Origin: Leptolyngbya sp. SIO1E4
GTDB lineage: Bacteria; Cyanobacteriota; Cyanobacteriia; Phormidesmidales; Phormidesmidaceae
Assembly (NCBI GenBank): GCA_010672825.2
Contig: JAAHFU020000008.1
Location: forward strand, 1-64,000
Reading direction: 5' to 3'
Length of the DNA: 64,000 nucleotides
Numbering within the stretch: position 1 is the first letter of the stretch; every line of letters starts with the position of its first letter. Shown in pieces: positions 44,804-55,052 of this stretch. Position numbers and translations under genes: made by a program. A model generated the notes under the pieces. It did not search any database and was not told where the DNA came from. It saw only the letters and a program-made list of their open reading frames with translations.

Positions 44804-45694
44804 TCACCATTCTTTGCGAGTGTTAATTCCAGTAAAACTCAACCGAAAGCCGCTCTTTTCATAGAGCGATCGTGCATTCGCCAGTTCATCATTAACGTTC
44901 AGGCCTACTTCAGCCATGGTTTTCTCAATAAAGAACCAATGCAACGCTGTTTGCAAAAGTTGAAATCCAATTCCTTGACCCCTGACATCCTCCCGAACCC
45001 CAATAAATTCGACTAGTCCCTCCTCTGAACCCGTTTCAATCTCCCCATAGAGGTATCCCAATACCTCATCTCCTTTGGCATATACAAAAACCTGATGATC
45101 ATCGTCTATATCAGTCACGAGCCGACGACCACTTGCATAGGTTTCTGGGAAGATTGAATCGTGTAAAGCAATAAAACCGGGTGCTTGCCTAGCTTGCAAT
45201 CGTTCACAGTTTGGAGACAAAATCAAGGGAATTTCAGGCTTGTTGGCAACATAAACATGCACTAATTGATGTTGGCGAAATCCCTGGTTGAGATAAAAGC
45301 GATTTCCACGCTCATTGGCAATATTCAAAAAACCATCAAGTTGATGGATAGTTGGGGGAAGAGTTGCCAGCAGTTTTTGGTAAAGATCAGTAACGACTTT
45401 GTTCCAATTTTGGGCATCAACCAAAGCAAATGGCCCCCGCAACCAGCCTCGACCCGATTCCTCATCTAGCTCACACCCGAAAACGCCAAGGCAGCGGTCA
45501 CCTTCAACGGCGATCGTAAAGCAAATCTCAGTGTCCAACTCAAGACAGGCCATTTCTTGGGAGATCTCTTCGTATCCTTTGCCCGTATCACTTTGGATAC
45601 AGTGAGTACGAGGGTCTTTATTCTGTTCTGAAATCAACCTGGCAATCATCTCAAAATCGTCTTTTTGGGCTTTCTTGATGATGATGTCACTCAC
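44804..45694 (-). CDS. Tandem GNAT-family N-acetyltransferase
   Basis: 296 residues with two GNAT folds: a degenerate N-terminal one (about 1-150, MSDIIIKKAQKDDFEMIARLIS) and a C-terminal one with the acetyl-CoA loop VREDVRGQGIGFQLLQTALHWF (about 232-253) and the family ending NARSLYEKSGFRL. Only the second half has a good cofactor motif. It transfers an acetyl group to an unknown amine. It is monocistronic. Confidence 0.88.
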   Translation of the reverse strand: MSDIIIKKAQKDDFEMIARLISEQNKDPRTHCIQSDTGKGYEEISQEMACLELDTEICFTIAVEGDRCLGVFGCELDEESGRGWLRGPFALVDAQNWNKVVTDLYQKLLATLPPTIHQLDGFLNIANERGNRFYLNQGFRQHQLVHVYVANKPEIPLILSPNCERLQARQAPGFIALHDSIFPETYASGRRLVTDIDDDHQVFVYAKGDEVLGYLYGEIETGSEEGLVEFIGVREDVRGQGIGFQLLQTALHWFFIEKTMAEVGLNVNDELANARSLYEKSGFRLSFTGINTRKEW

Positions 45695-46358
45695 GTTCTC
45701 TGACCTGTACTAATGTGATCACTTCAAAACCTAGCAAATAGGTTGCCGTTGGTTTTTGCGAAATTCATTGAGGAATTAAATTACAAATAACATATAATGT
45801 TCGGCTTCTTCCCGACTTATTTTCGATCTTTAAATACAGTAATCAGCGAATCAAAAGAGTCAACCTCAGACTTAAAGTCATCTATCAGTCAAGTTTCAGT
45901 CAAGTTAAGTGCGCAGGCTAGCAAGTTAAGTGCGCAGGCTAGAAATGCTCCCCAAAATAAAGGATCTGGCATTGAAAACAGAGCTAGATTCGGTCTCTTC
46001 AACAGGACTTTACCTGGAGAGTCGTGATTTCTACAATGAGCAGTTGCGATAATTTTGGCGTCATTCCGACCGGAGGGCAGCCTTGCCCTTGCCCGTAGAA
46101 CTTGCGCCTCAACTTTTTTCTGCGGCCAGTAGCTTTCCTATCTTTGGTAGAATTAAGAGCTTGTGACAAGGCTTGTGCAGTAGCGGCAGCCGAGCGTCCC
46201 AATTTCCAGGGCTGCCTTTGAAAGAGTGGGTGGTGCGATCGCGACTCGCTTCTATCAAAAGCATTCAATCCGTCGCTTGCCAGTACCCACCCGGCACTGC
46301 ACGATAGCATCCAACACACTAAACCTGACAGATTCACCGCTAAGCAAGGAGAACGCCC
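45695..46358. other. 664-base region upstream of ilvC
   Basis: It contains a perfect 21-bp tandem duplication (45901-45942) and a long leader to ilvC with AAGGAG before the ATG. Short frames (for example 45797-46027) run through the tandem repeat and look non-coding. The promoter of ilvC and that of the divergent GNAT gene should be here. Confidence 0.5.
45901..45942. repeat. 21-bp perfect tandem repeat, two units
   Basis: CAAGTTAAGTGCGCAGGCTAG occurs twice back to back. The stretch before it contains related words (CAAGTTTCAGTCAAGTTAAG). Confidence 0.85.
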
Positions 46359-47354
46359 ATGGCCCGCATGTATTACGACAGTGACGCTAACCTGGATTTA
46401 CTCAACGGCAAGACCGTAGCCATCATTGGCTATGGTTCCCAGGGACACGCCCATGCCCTCAACCTCAAGGATAGTGGTGTAAACGTCATCGTGGGGCTGT
46501 ATGAGGGCAGTCGCTCTATCGCAAAAGCAGAATCAGAAGGGCTCACAGTTAAGCCGGTGGCCGATGCCGCCAAGTTAGCTGACTGGATTATGATTTTGCT
46601 GCCAGACGAAGTGCAAAAGCATATCTATAAAGAGGCGATCGCTCCCAATTTAGAAGCGGGTAATGTGCTCTTTTTCGCCCACGGATTCAACATTAATTTT
46701 GGGCAGATCGTGCCTCCGGCTGATATCGACGTGGCCATGGTAGCGCCTAAAGGGCCAGGGCACTTAGTCCGTCGCACCTACACCGAAGGGCAGGGAGTTC
46801 CCTGTTTGTTTGCGGTCTATCAAGATGCAACCGGGCAAGCCCGCGATCGGGCCATGGCCTACGCCAAGGGCATTGGTGGCACCCGTGCAGGTATCCTCGA
46901 AACCACCTTCCGAGAAGAGACCGAAACCGACCTGTTTGGGGAACAGGTGGTGCTGTGTGGCGGCCTGAGCGAACTGATCAAATCTGGCTTTGAAACCCTG
47001 GTAAACGCAGGCTACCAGCCAGAACTGGCTTACTTTGAGTGCCTGCACGAGGTGAAGCTCATCGTAGATCTCGTTGTCGAAGGCGGCCTGGCCACTATGC
47101 GCGATAGTATCTCCAATACGGCTGAGTATGGCGACTACACCCGTGGCCCCCGCATCATCACCGATGAAACCCGTGCCGAGATGAAGAAAATCCTCAATGA
47201 GATTCAGACCGGCCAGTTTGCCCGTGAATTTGTCCTAGAAAATCAGTCGGGGAATGCAGGCTTTACCGCCATGCGCCGCCGCGAAGCTGAGCACCCCATC
47301 GAAGAAGTGGGTAAGGATTTGCGCGCGATGTTTAGCTGGCTGAAGAAGGTATAG
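46359..47354 (+). CDS. ilvC: Ketol-acid reductoisomerase
   Basis: 331 residues, class I length. The Rossmann motif [17 protein letters not shown] (about 24-40) binds NADPH, with the following serine and arginine in GLYEGSRSI. Metal-binding acidic residues lie in [11 protein letters not shown] and [10 protein letters not shown]. It converts acetolactate to dihydroxyvalerate in valine and isoleucine synthesis. CAAGGAGAACGCCC precedes the ATG. No ilvB or ilvN is adjacent, as is normal in cyanobacteria. A family B repeat begins just before the stop codon region and continues after it. Confidence 0.97.
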   Translation: MARMYYDSDANLDLLNGKTVAIIGYGSQGHAHALNLKDSGVNVIVGLYEGSRSIAKAESEGLTVKPVADAAKLADWIMILLPDEVQKHIYKEAIAPNLEAGNVLFFAHGFNINFGQIVPPADIDVAMVAPKGPGHLVRRTYTEGQGVPCLFAVYQDATGQARDRAMAYAKGIGGTRAGILETTFREETETDLFGEQVVLCGGLSELIKSGFETLVNAGYQPELAYFECLHEVKLIVDLVVEGGLATMRDSISNTAEYGDYTRGPRIITDETRAEMKKILNEIQTGQFAREFVLENQSGNAGFTAMRRREAEHPIEEVGKDLRAMFSWLKKV

Positions 47355-47436
47355 CAAAAGGCAGAAATCAGAACCTTGCTGCATAAGGATTCCAGGAAAT
47401 CCGATTATCCTGGCTAGCACTTCAGGTGCAACATAA
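47351..47436 (+). repeat. Dispersed repeat family B, copy 3
   Basis: AGCAAAAGGCAGAAATCAGA to CTTCAGGTGCAACATA. It abuts the ilvC stop codon. It matches 5778-5873 over its full length and 1-65 over the body. Confidence 0.8.
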
Positions 47437-47468
47437 TGCCAGTTCTCGTTTCTAAAGCTACAGATCAG

Positions 47469-47517
47469 ACCCCTCCCAGCCTCCCCTTGGCAAGGGGAGG
47501 TGCCGCAGGCGGTGGGC
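47469..47517. repeat. Common cyanobacterial palindromic repeat
   Basis: ACCCCTCCCAGCCTCCCCTT and AAGGGGAGGTGCCGC form a hairpin (CTCCCCTT/AAGGGGAG). This word is widespread between cyanobacterial genes. Confidence 0.6.
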
Positions 47518-47592
47518 GATGTGTAAGCGCTGATTTGGAGAATTGGTATAACCCCTCGGGAGCAACGCTCAAGCAAGACTCCGTCAAACATG

Positions 47593-47627
47593 AAAGGCTA
47601 GACGCAACCGATCTCGTCTAGCCTTTT
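47593..47627. terminator. Bidirectional terminator between ilvC and typA
   Basis: AAAGGCTAGACG (47593-47604) pairs perfectly with CGTCTAGCCTTT (47615-47626), with TTTT at 47624-47627 on the + strand and AAA/TTT ends in both directions. The genes on either side are convergent. Confidence 0.8.
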
Positions 47628-47679
47628 CAAGTAAATTAGCGGGGCGAATGCTCAGCCATAAAACGGTCGCGATCGCGAT

Positions 47680-49470
47680 TTACCGTTTTGCCAGCTTCTT
47701 AGAAATCTTCCGGAGGCGGATAGATTCGGGTGTAACTTCCACCATTTCATCAGAGCTGATATATTCCAACGCTCGTTCCAGGCTCATGTCAATCGGGGTT
47801 TGAAGCTGCACCAGCTCGTCCCCTGTGGCAGAACGATGGTTAGTCAGCTGCTTTGTCTTACAGACATTGAGTTCTAAGTCTTGGGGCCGGTTATTTTCGC
47901 CAATGATCATGCCCTTGTAGACCTTAGTCCCCGGCGTGATGAAGAACACCCCGCGGTCTTCCGCATTTTTTAGGGCATAGAAAGTTGCTGTCCCTTCTTC
48001 AAAGGCAACGAGCACTCCGTTGCGGCGGGTTTCGACTTCACCGGTCATCTGTCGGTACTCTAAGAAGCTATGGTTCATCAACCCTTCGCCTCGGGTCAGA
48101 CGCATGAACTCGCCCCGGAAACCAATCAGGCCACGGGCTGGGATCACAAACTCTAGGGTAGAGCGCCCATTGCCAGTGATGCGCATATCCTGCATTTCAC
48201 CCCGGCGTTGCCCCAAGCGTTCCATACAACCGCCTACGCCGTCTTCGGGCACATCCAGAACCAGCAGCTCATAAGGTTCGCAAGGCTGACCGCTAATTTC
48301 TCGGAAAATCACTTGAGGTTGGGAAACCTGGAACTCGTAGCCTTCACGACGCATATTTTCAATCAAGATGCCCAGGTGCAATTCACCCCGGCCAGAAACC
48401 GAGAAGCGATCAGGGGAGTCCGTCTCAGTGACCCTAAGAGCCACATTGGTTTCCAGCTCACGCATCAGACGATCGCGTAGCTGGCGAGAGGTCACAAACT
48501 TTCCTTCTTTGCCTGCAAACGGAGAGTCATTGACGGCAAAGGTCATCCCCAGGGTAGGCTCATCCACGCTAATAAGGGGGAGGGCTTCTGGATTTTCAGG
48601 GCAGGCGATGGTTTCACCAATGTTGGCGTCAGAGAACCCAGCGATCGCCACAATCTGACCTGCGCTGGCCTGTTCAATTTCGATCCGCTGTAATCCTTCA
48701 AAACCTAAAAGCTTGCTGATTTTGGACTTCACCGCTTGTCCCTCGCGGTTAATCAGCACAGCCTGCTGCCCCAGGTGAATTGTGCCGTTGTGTACTTTAC
48801 CAATTACGATACGGCCCAGATATTCTGAATAGTCCAGCGTAGTGACCTGTAGTTGGAGGGGTTTTTCAGGATCCCCAATAGGCGGGGGAACGTGATCCAA
48901 AACCGCTTCAAAGAGGGGCTGCATGTCTTTGCCCTCGTCATCCAACTCCTTCTTGGCAAACCCGGATAGCCCCGATGCATAGAGATAGGGGAATTCACAC
49001 TGATCGTCATCTGCCCCTAGTTCAAGGAATAAATCCAGGACTTTATCAATGGCGTTGTGGGGATCAGCCTGGGGACGGTCGATCTTATTGAGCACCACGA
49101 TGGGGCGCAGCCCTTTTTCCAGGGCCTTTTTCAGCACAAAGCGAGTCTGGGGCATGGGGCCTTCATTGGCATCCACAATCAGGATACAGCCGTCGACCAT
49201 ACCCAATACGCGCTCGACCTCACCTCCAAAGTCGGCGTGTCCGGGCGTGTCGACAATGTTAATCAGCGTATCTTTATACCGAACAGCCGTATTTTTAGAC
49301 AAAATTGTGATGCCACGCTCTCGCTCCAGGTCATTCGAGTCCATCACACAGTCTGGAACTGCTTCCCCTTCACGGAAAATGCCGGACTGCATGAGGAGGG
49401 CGTCTACCAGCGTGGTCTTGCCGTGATCAACGTGAGCAATGATGGCAACGTTGCGAATAGGGAGAGTCAT
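47680..49470 (-). CDS. typA: Ribosome-associated GTPase TypA/BipA
   Basis: 596 residues. The G-domain motifs are in order: G1 [15 protein letters not shown] (residues 11-25), G2 with ERGITI, G3 [15 protein letters not shown], and G4 NKIDRPQA. The EF-G-like domains III and V and the TypA-specific C-terminal domain ([15 protein letters not shown]) are all present. TypA binds the ribosome and supports growth under stress and 50S assembly. It is monocistronic, convergent with ilvC and divergent from the RimK pair. Confidence 0.97.
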   Translation of the reverse strand: MTLPIRNVAIIAHVDHGKTTLVDALLMQSGIFREGEAVPDCVMDSNDLERERGITILSKNTAVRYKDTLINIVDTPGHADFGGEVERVLGMVDGCILIVDANEGPMPQTRFVLKKALEKGLRPIVVLNKIDRPQADPHNAIDKVLDLFLELGADDDQCEFPYLYASGLSGFAKKELDDEGKDMQPLFEAVLDHVPPPIGDPEKPLQLQVTTLDYSEYLGRIVIGKVHNGTIHLGQQAVLINREGQAVKSKISKLLGFEGLQRIEIEQASAGQIVAIAGFSDANIGETIACPENPEALPLISVDEPTLGMTFAVNDSPFAGKEGKFVTSRQLRDRLMRELETNVALRVTETDSPDRFSVSGRGELHLGILIENMRREGYEFQVSQPQVIFREISGQPCEPYELLVLDVPEDGVGGCMERLGQRRGEMQDMRITGNGRSTLEFVIPARGLIGFRGEFMRLTRGEGLMNHSFLEYRQMTGEVETRRNGVLVAFEEGTATFYALKNAEDRGVFFITPGTKVYKGMIIGENNRPQDLELNVCKTKQLTNHRSATGDELVQLQTPIDMSLERALEYISSDEMVEVTPESIRLRKISKKLAKR

Positions 49471-49595
49471 GGGTTCCTAGAAAACTTGTGTATGGAAAGA
49501 AAGGGCGATCGCAGAGCCTGTCGCTGTAAAACTCAGCAACAAATAATCTTAACAATTGTAACTTACCTAACTGTTCTCACTGGGAATTTATCAAC

Positions 49596-50132
49596 ATGCG
49601 AATATTCTTTGCTGATATGTATTTAAGCCCGATTTCTGAACCGCCCCCTCGCTCTAAAGTAGAAACAATTATCGGCTGGCGCGAGTGGCTATCGCTGCCC
49701 GATCTGAATGTTGCCCAGATCAAAGCAAAAGTCGATACCGGAGCACGCTCCTCTGCTTTACATGCCTTCGACATCGAATACTTTAATCAGGATGATTGCT
49801 CAATGGTGCACTTCAAGATGCATCCGCTTCAACGCAATACAAGTTTCACGGTCGAGGCCACAGCAGCTGTTTTAGGTAAACGTCCTGTGCGCAATTCTGG
49901 GGGGCAAACTCAAGATCGCCCTGTCATTAGAACTCTGGTTTGTCTAGGAGGGCAGCAATGGCCCATTGAATTGACATTGACCAACCGCGATGTCATGGGG
50001 TTTCGGATGCTGCTGGGGCGAGAAGCTATCCGTCATCGCTTTTTGGTTGACTCGGGAGACTCTTACTTTTTAAGCCCGTCTGACCCGTTCGCCCGCCGCA
50101 ATGCTGCCATTGATTTGCCGAATTTGTCATGA
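49596..50132 (+). CDS. Retropepsin-like aspartic protease of the RimK-associated family (annotated as ATP-dependent zinc protease)
   Basis: 178 residues. The key motif is [16 protein letters not shown] (about 42-57), with the catalytic Asp47 in DTGA, and later [13 protein letters not shown] and [10 protein letters not shown]. The name ATP-dependent zinc protease is historical; the fold is retropepsin-like. The first 28 residues may be partly non-coding, since the family usually begins near [11 protein letters not shown]. The stop overlaps the rimK start (ATGA), so the two are coupled. Probably it removes or processes the glutamate-type tails that RimK adds. Confidence 0.85.
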   Translation: MRIFFADMYLSPISEPPPRSKVETIIGWREWLSLPDLNVAQIKAKVDTGARSSALHAFDIEYFNQDDCSMVHFKMHPLQRNTSFTVEATAAVLGKRPVRNSGGQTQDRPVIRTLVCLGGQQWPIELTLTNRDVMGFRMLLGREAIRHRFLVDSGDSYFLSPSDPFARRNAAIDLPNLS

Positions 50133-51034
50133 GGATTGTTATTCTGTCGCGCGACAGTACGCTCTACTCCACACGCCGACTCCACGAAGCGGGTGACAAA
50201 CGAGGGCACGAAACGCGGGTGATCGACCCGATGCGCTGCTACATCGACATCACCTCCCGTCGCCCCAAAGTCCTCTATCAGGGCAAACCTTTAGAAGACG
50301 TGGACGCCATCATTCCTCGAATCGGGGCATCTAACACCTTCTACGGCACGGCAGTCGTGCGCCAGTTTGAAATCATGGGGGTGTTTACCGCCAATGAATC
50401 CCAGGCGATTTCGCGATCGCGCGACAAACTTCGCAGCCTACAGGTTTTGGCACGTCAGGGGGTAGGCCTGCCGGTGACGGGGTTTGCGCATTCAACCCAA
50501 GATATTGACGGGTTAATCGAGTTAGTGGGGGGTGCACCCTTAGTAATCAAATTACTAGAAGGCACTCAGGGTATCGGCGTTGTACTGGCAGAAACGTATC
50601 AGGCTGCCAAATCAGTGATTGAAGCCTTTCGAGGCTTAGATGCCAATATTTTGGTGCAGGAATATATTCAGGAGGCCGGGGGTGCCGATATCCGGTGTTT
50701 TATTGTCGGGAGCAAGGTCATTGCAGCCATGAAGCGCCAGGGAGCACCAGGAGAATTTCGGTCGAACTTGCACCGAGGTGGTTCTGCCATTCGAGTCAAG
50801 CTAACCCCTGAGGAGCGCAGCACCGCTGTTCGGGCAGCCAAAGCCATGGGCCTGCGGATAGCAGGGGTAGACTTGCTACGCTCTAATCATGGCCCAGTGG
50901 TCATGGAGGTTAATTCTTCCCCTGGGTTAGAGGGCATTGAAACAGCCACGGGGATAGATATTGCAGGAAAAATTATTGGATATGTTGAGCAACGTGCAGG
51001 GGCAGATGAGACCCACGATCGCATCCAATATTAA
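50129..51034 (+). CDS. rimK: RimK-family ATP-grasp alpha-L-glutamate ligase
   Basis: 301 residues, family length. It contains [18 protein letters not shown], the ATP-grasp A-lobe lysine [16 protein letters not shown] and the metal site [15 protein letters not shown]. In E. coli RimK adds glutamates to the C-terminus of ribosomal protein S6; other members build different amino acid tails. The target here cannot be seen from sequence. It is second in the operon after its protease partner. Confidence 0.92.
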   Translation: MRIVILSRDSTLYSTRRLHEAGDKRGHETRVIDPMRCYIDITSRRPKVLYQGKPLEDVDAIIPRIGASNTFYGTAVVRQFEIMGVFTANESQAISRSRDKLRSLQVLARQGVGLPVTGFAHSTQDIDGLIELVGGAPLVIKLLEGTQGIGVVLAETYQAAKSVIEAFRGLDANILVQEYIQEAGGADIRCFIVGSKVIAAMKRQGAPGEFRSNLHRGGSAIRVKLTPEERSTAVRAAKAMGLRIAGVDLLRSNHGPVVMEVNSSPGLEGIETATGIDIAGKIIGYVEQRAGADETHDRIQY

Positions 51035-51083
51035 CCTCCAGCTATTAAGCCCACCTTGATCCCATCTACACGCACACATCAGG

Positions 51084-52211
51084 TTAAAGACCCATCGCCT
51101 TAACCAGGGCATCCAGATTGGCAGGAATCCCTGTTTTCACCTCGCTCTGACAGTGATCAATGGCGCATGTGGGGTCTTTGAGGCCATTCCCAGTCAAGAC
51201 ACACACCACCGTCGCCCCCTCGGGGACTTGATCCTTGACTTTGAGAAGCCCTGCCACCGAGGCAGCACTGGCTGGTTCACAGAAGATCCCTTCTTCTCGA
51301 GCCAGCAGACGGTAGGCAGCCAAAATCTCGTCGTCACTGACGGCGTTAAATTCACCTTGGCTAGCTTCCTGCACCGCGATCGCCTGCTTCCAGCTCGCTG
51401 GATTACCAATTCGAATCGCAGTTGCCAGCGTTTCTGGGGTGGCGACCGGCTGACCATGCACCAAGGGAGAAGCCCCAGCCGCTTGGAATCCCATCATACG
51501 GGGCAGCTGCCTGCAGCGGTTTTGTTGATGATATTCGCAAAAACCCATCCAGTAAGCCGTGATATTTCCAGCGTTGCCCACCGGAATGCAGAGCCAATCC
51601 GGCGCATCACCTAAGGCATCCACCAGCTCAAAGGCTGCGGTCTTCTGTCCCTCTAAACGAAAGGGATTAACTGAATTCACCAGGGCTACGGGCTGGCTAG
51701 CTGCCAGCTGCCGCACCATCACTAAAGCATCGTCGAAGTTGCCTTGGATGGCCAATACCTCAGCGCCATATAACAGAGCCTGAGCCAATTTCCCCAGGGC
51801 AATGTATCCATCCGGCACCACTACATAGGCCCGCATCCCCCCCTTGGCCGCATAAGCTGCTGCCGCCGCAGACGTATTGCCCGTGCTGGCACAAATTACG
51901 GCTTCTGATCCGGCCTCCTTAGCTTTCGAAACGGCCATCGTCATGCCCCGATCCTTAAAGCTTCCGGTCGGGTTGAGCCCATCGTACTTAACGTAGACCT
52001 GCACCTGGCGACCGATGCGGGCAGCAATCGCTGGTGCCGGAATTAGGGGGGTATTTCCTTCGTTAAGGGTTATCACCGGCGTGCGATCGCTCACTGGCAG
52101 ATAAGCCCTGTAAGCATTGATGAGGCCATTCCAGCCCTGATGATGAGTCCTCCTAGAGTCAGGACGGGTGGACGATGTAGAAACGGAGGAAGGATCTAAG
52201 CTTAAGGTCAC
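51084..52211 (-). CDS. thrC: Threonine synthase
   Basis: 375 residues, short form without the plant-like N-terminal part. The pyridoxal phosphate lysine is K86 in [10 protein letters not shown]. The phosphate-binding loop is [13 protein letters not shown]. It converts O-phosphohomoserine to threonine. The first 25 residues are Ser/Thr-rich and poorly conserved. It is convergent with rimK (50 bases between ends) and divergent from the PilP-like gene. Confidence 0.94.
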   Translation of the reverse strand: MTLSLDPSSVSTSSTRPDSRRTHHQGWNGLINAYRAYLPVSDRTPVITLNEGNTPLIPAPAIAARIGRQVQVYVKYDGLNPTGSFKDRGMTMAVSKAKEAGSEAVICASTGNTSAAAAAYAAKGGMRAYVVVPDGYIALGKLAQALLYGAEVLAIQGNFDDALVMVRQLAASQPVALVNSVNPFRLEGQKTAAFELVDALGDAPDWLCIPVGNAGNITAYWMGFCEYHQQNRCRQLPRMMGFQAAGASPLVHGQPVATPETLATAIRIGNPASWKQAIAVQEASQGEFNAVSDDEILAAYRLLAREEGIFCEPASAASVAGLLKVKDQVPEGATVVCVLTGNGLKDPTCAIDHCQSEVKTGIPANLDALVKAMGL

Positions 52212-52538
52212 AGTAGCCTACAAACTTTTCAACACAGCAATTCAAAATCTCGTTGAAGTCCTAAGACTGCCAGTGTTGATTTCATAGAGAAATTCATCAT
52301 CACCAATGGTTAGCAGGGTTAGGGAATCTCGCAACAGAGCTTATATGCCCCCCAGTTTACCGTGTTGATTCCAGCTTTCCATACACTAGGTTGCTTGTGA
52401 GCTGCCGCAGCATTGACCCCAAATAGACTCCCAATCGAGACAGTTTTTCATAAACTGACGGATAAATGCACCATATTTGAGGAAATTCGCTATCCTTAGA
52501 CGCGACCAGGAGGAATTTGCTCGCGAGGCATCGGAACT
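52212..52538. other. Divergent promoter region between thrC and the PilP-like gene
   Basis: 327 bases with no gene recognised. CCAGGAGGAA at 52507-52516 looks like a ribosome site, but it lies about 23 bases before the called ATG at 52539. Confidence 0.45.
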
Positions 52539-53327
52539 ATGAACCTGACTCAGTTACGCCAACGTCCTCAGTGGCTCATCCTCGGCACAGTCATCCTGGC
52601 TGCTGCAATAGGAGGGGCCTTGCGCGTCTTTTCGACTCAGGCACCGCCTGCAACCAGCCGTAATCCTGAACAGCAAGAACAGCCAGCTGAATCGACCGCG
52701 TTGTTCCAGTCCCCTATGGTTTCCCTTTCAGATCAGTTCCAGGGAGTCGCGAGTCCTGCAGAGCTGTTGATTTCAACCTCTAGTGAGGAGCGCCTGTCCG
52801 CAGTCTCTGCTGGGCGGCTTGATCCATTTGCACCCGTAACCCAAGCCGTTGCAAGGCCCCAGACCGCTCAGTCAACCCCTGCGACAGCCTCAGCAAGTGT
52901 TACCCCCGTGCCCGAAGCTGTCGCCACCTCCCAGCCCTTACCAACAGCACCTGTAACGAGTACAACAGCTTTGCCGCCGGTTCCTAATTTTAATGGGGCA
53001 CCCGCGCCCGCTCCTTTGCCCGCGATTCCCATTGCGGCCAATCCCATTCCAATTCCATCTTTGCCTAACTATGCCGTACCGCTAGATCCTGTCCAGGCAA
53101 TAGAGTTGAGTGGCGTCGTGCAGATCGGCGATCGCGTGGGGGTCATTGTCCGTGAAGCAAATGGGCAAACCAGCCGCCATATTTTTGCCGGAGATTACCT
53201 GGCTGGTGGCCAAGTTTTGGTGAAATCCATCGATTTGTCGGCCCAAGAGCCCTTAGTCATCCTGGAATATCAGGGCCAAGAATATCCTCGCATGGTGGGA
53301 TCCGGAGGGCAGACGGGCATTTCCTGA
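52539..53327 (+). CDS. PilP/GspC-like membrane protein
   Basis: 262 residues. One N-terminal membrane helix (about 14-30), a long Pro/Ala/Thr-rich linker (about 35-170), and a C-terminal beta domain (AIELSGVVQIGDRVGVIVREANGQTSRHIFAGDYLAGGQVLVKSI). The GRLDPFAPV motif before the linker and the VQ-IGDR-GVIVRE domain resemble PilP or GspC inner-membrane pilus and secretion proteins. No other pilus gene is adjacent. Role in type IV pili is inferred from pattern only. The downstream zinc-ribbon gene starts 84 bases later. Confidence 0.65.
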   Translation: MNLTQLRQRPQWLILGTVILAAAIGGALRVFSTQAPPATSRNPEQQEQPAESTALFQSPMVSLSDQFQGVASPAELLISTSSEERLSAVSAGRLDPFAPVTQAVARPQTAQSTPATASASVTPVPEAVATSQPLPTAPVTSTTALPPVPNFNGAPAPAPLPAIPIAANPIPIPSLPNYAVPLDPVQAIELSGVVQIGDRVGVIVREANGQTSRHIFAGDYLAGGQVLVKSIDLSAQEPLVILEYQGQEYPRMVGSGGQTGIS

Positions 53328-53411
53328 AGAATCCAACCCTGAGGACTCAAGCAGTGAGTGCCCTTATGGGGTAAATGCGCCACAATTTAGGCATATCCCT
53401 CAACTATTGCC

Positions 53412-53903
53412 ATGGCTACCCAGGCTCAGCGTTCGCTTGACTTAAATGATTCCTACCCTTGTCCAGTGTGCCGACACGGCACAATCCAGGCACTCGTCTT
53501 AACAGATGCCTTTGCCTGTGACTTTTGTCGCCACATTCTGTCAGCAGATCTGAAGCAGCAACAGGTTCAAGTGATAGATGGCCCTCAGGCCATTACCTGG
53601 GTTTGGGAAGGTCAACGGTGGCGAGTGGCCCACGGAACTCGGCGCGAAGAGGTTTCTAGCCTTATAGTATTCTCGGCTTTGGTTCTAATCATTGTTCCCG
53701 CTAGCTTAGTCTGGCTGGCAGGCTTTATTTTTCCACCATTGTCGCCCACTTCGCCCATCACTTTTCCGACCTTATGGGCCTTCTTAACGTTTTTAGCCCA
53801 CCTGAGTTTGGTGCTTTGGCTAGTTGGCGAGTACTATCAGATTCCCTTTTATGTCGCCACCAAAGTGCGGCTATTTCGGCGGCGATCATCTCCAAGTTCA
53901 TAA
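53412..53903 (+). CDS. Conserved membrane protein with N-terminal zinc ribbon
   Basis: 163 residues. The N-terminus has two cysteine pairs, CPVCRHG and CDFCRHI (about 17-20 and 36-39), fit to bind zinc. A WVWEGQRWR segment follows, then two membrane helices (about 83-107 and 117-140) and a basic tail. It is a recognisable cyanobacterial type with unknown function. It follows the PilP-like gene on the same strand and may be in its operon. Confidence 0.75.
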   Translation: MATQAQRSLDLNDSYPCPVCRHGTIQALVLTDAFACDFCRHILSADLKQQQVQVIDGPQAITWVWEGQRWRVAHGTRREEVSSLIVFSALVLIIVPASLVWLAGFIFPPLSPTSPITFPTLWAFLTFLAHLSLVLWLVGEYYQIPFYVATKVRLFRRRSSPSS

Positions 53904-54049
53904 GAGAACGTCGCGCAAATATGACAACTCAGTCGGTTTAACCAAGAGGTGCCAGACGCCGAGGTGCCTCGTTGCGTTCACGGTAAGGCAACGGGAAGCA
54001 ACCTCAGCAAAATCTGCATCTGTCAACACTTTTTGCCAGCTGTTTGAAC

Positions 54050-54532
54050 TCAGACTAAGGTTCTCCGCATAGTTACGTGCTTAATGCCAAGCTCCTTAAA
54101 CACATGACCCTCTTGATAAAACCCTAATCTTTCATAAAAAGGAATTGCATGGCACTGTGCAGCCAATACCACCTCATGATGACGGTGCTGTCTGGCAACT
54201 TCTAGGAGTTCTTCCATAACGCAACGACCAATACCTTGATTCCGTAAGTGCTTTGCCACAGCAACGCGCCCGATTCTGCCATCAGGCGTTAAACGCCCAG
54301 TCCCCACAGCATGCCCTTCGAACAAGGCCAAGACATGCTGAGATACGGGATCATAACGGTCTATCTCAAGGTCGGCAGGAATAAATTGCTCACACACAAA
54401 AACGGCATGTCTCACCAAATGAATTGCGCGCTGATTAGCAAAATAGTCAACAGTACTGATCTTAATAACGTGTTGGGTGCTTATCTTAGATAAAGTGCTT
54501 ACCATCTTCAAAACTTTACTGGTAGATACCAA
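54050..54532 (-). CDS. GNAT-family N-acetyltransferase
   Basis: 160 residues. The acetyl-CoA loop is RVAVAKHLRNQGIGRCVMEELLEVA (about 89-113), with the following AAQCHAIPFYERLGFYQEG. The architecture matches ElaA/YjcF-like single-domain GNATs, with substrate unknown. The first 25 residues contain an internal duplication of MVSTxK words, and a later start is possible (for example the ATG ten codons in). Confidence 0.85.
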   Translation of the reverse strand: MVSTSKVLKMVSTLSKISTQHVIKISTVDYFANQRAIHLVRHAVFVCEQFIPADLEIDRYDPVSQHVLALFEGHAVGTGRLTPDGRIGRVAVAKHLRNQGIGRCVMEELLEVARQHRHHEVVLAAQCHAIPFYERLGFYQEGHVFKELGIKHVTMRRTLV

Positions 54533-55052
54533 ACTACATTGACCACCTTTTTATCTACATTTCTAAAGGTGGAGCTGCAATCAACTAAGGCAGCTAAGTG
54601 AGCCTTCCACGCATGTTAGCCTCCTACAGCAACCAATTGTTGGGTGGCTCAAAAGCGAGGAACGACGACTGCATTGAGGCGCTGCTAATACCATTCAGAC
54701 TGCAGCAAAGGGTCTATGGTTTTTAGCGGTTGCAGACGTAAAAATACTGCAACCGGTTTGGAAATCGCTACACATCGGGTTCTATTCACAATATTCACTT
54801 GTAGACATAACCAATAGCAACCGTTGATTCACAGAATATACCTGGGTTAAGGCGTAGTGCTTATGGGAACTCTTCTAGGTAATTACTAAGAGGTCGACGC
54901 ACCTAGGAGCAAGCTAGTTCCATCAAATTTCAGCTGATCGAATAAAAATTGTGCTGACCTTGAAAGACATAACTAGATTCAGCAGATTTTTGCCCTGCCT
55001 TTCGAAGCTTCAAATATGTCTAAATAAATGTCTGAAGCAGGTGAGAGCTTGC
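54533..55052. other. Intergenic region between two minus-strand genes
   Basis: 520 bases with no gene. GGTTGCAG (54728-54735) and CTGCAACC (54747-54754) form a perfect 8-bp hairpin that could end the upstream 55053-56360 transcript. The rest shows nothing I can name. Confidence 0.5.

Noticed and set aside
45797-46027. 76-codon frame before ilvC
   Set aside because: It runs through the 21-bp tandem repeat and has no recognisable domain; repeats explain its open length.
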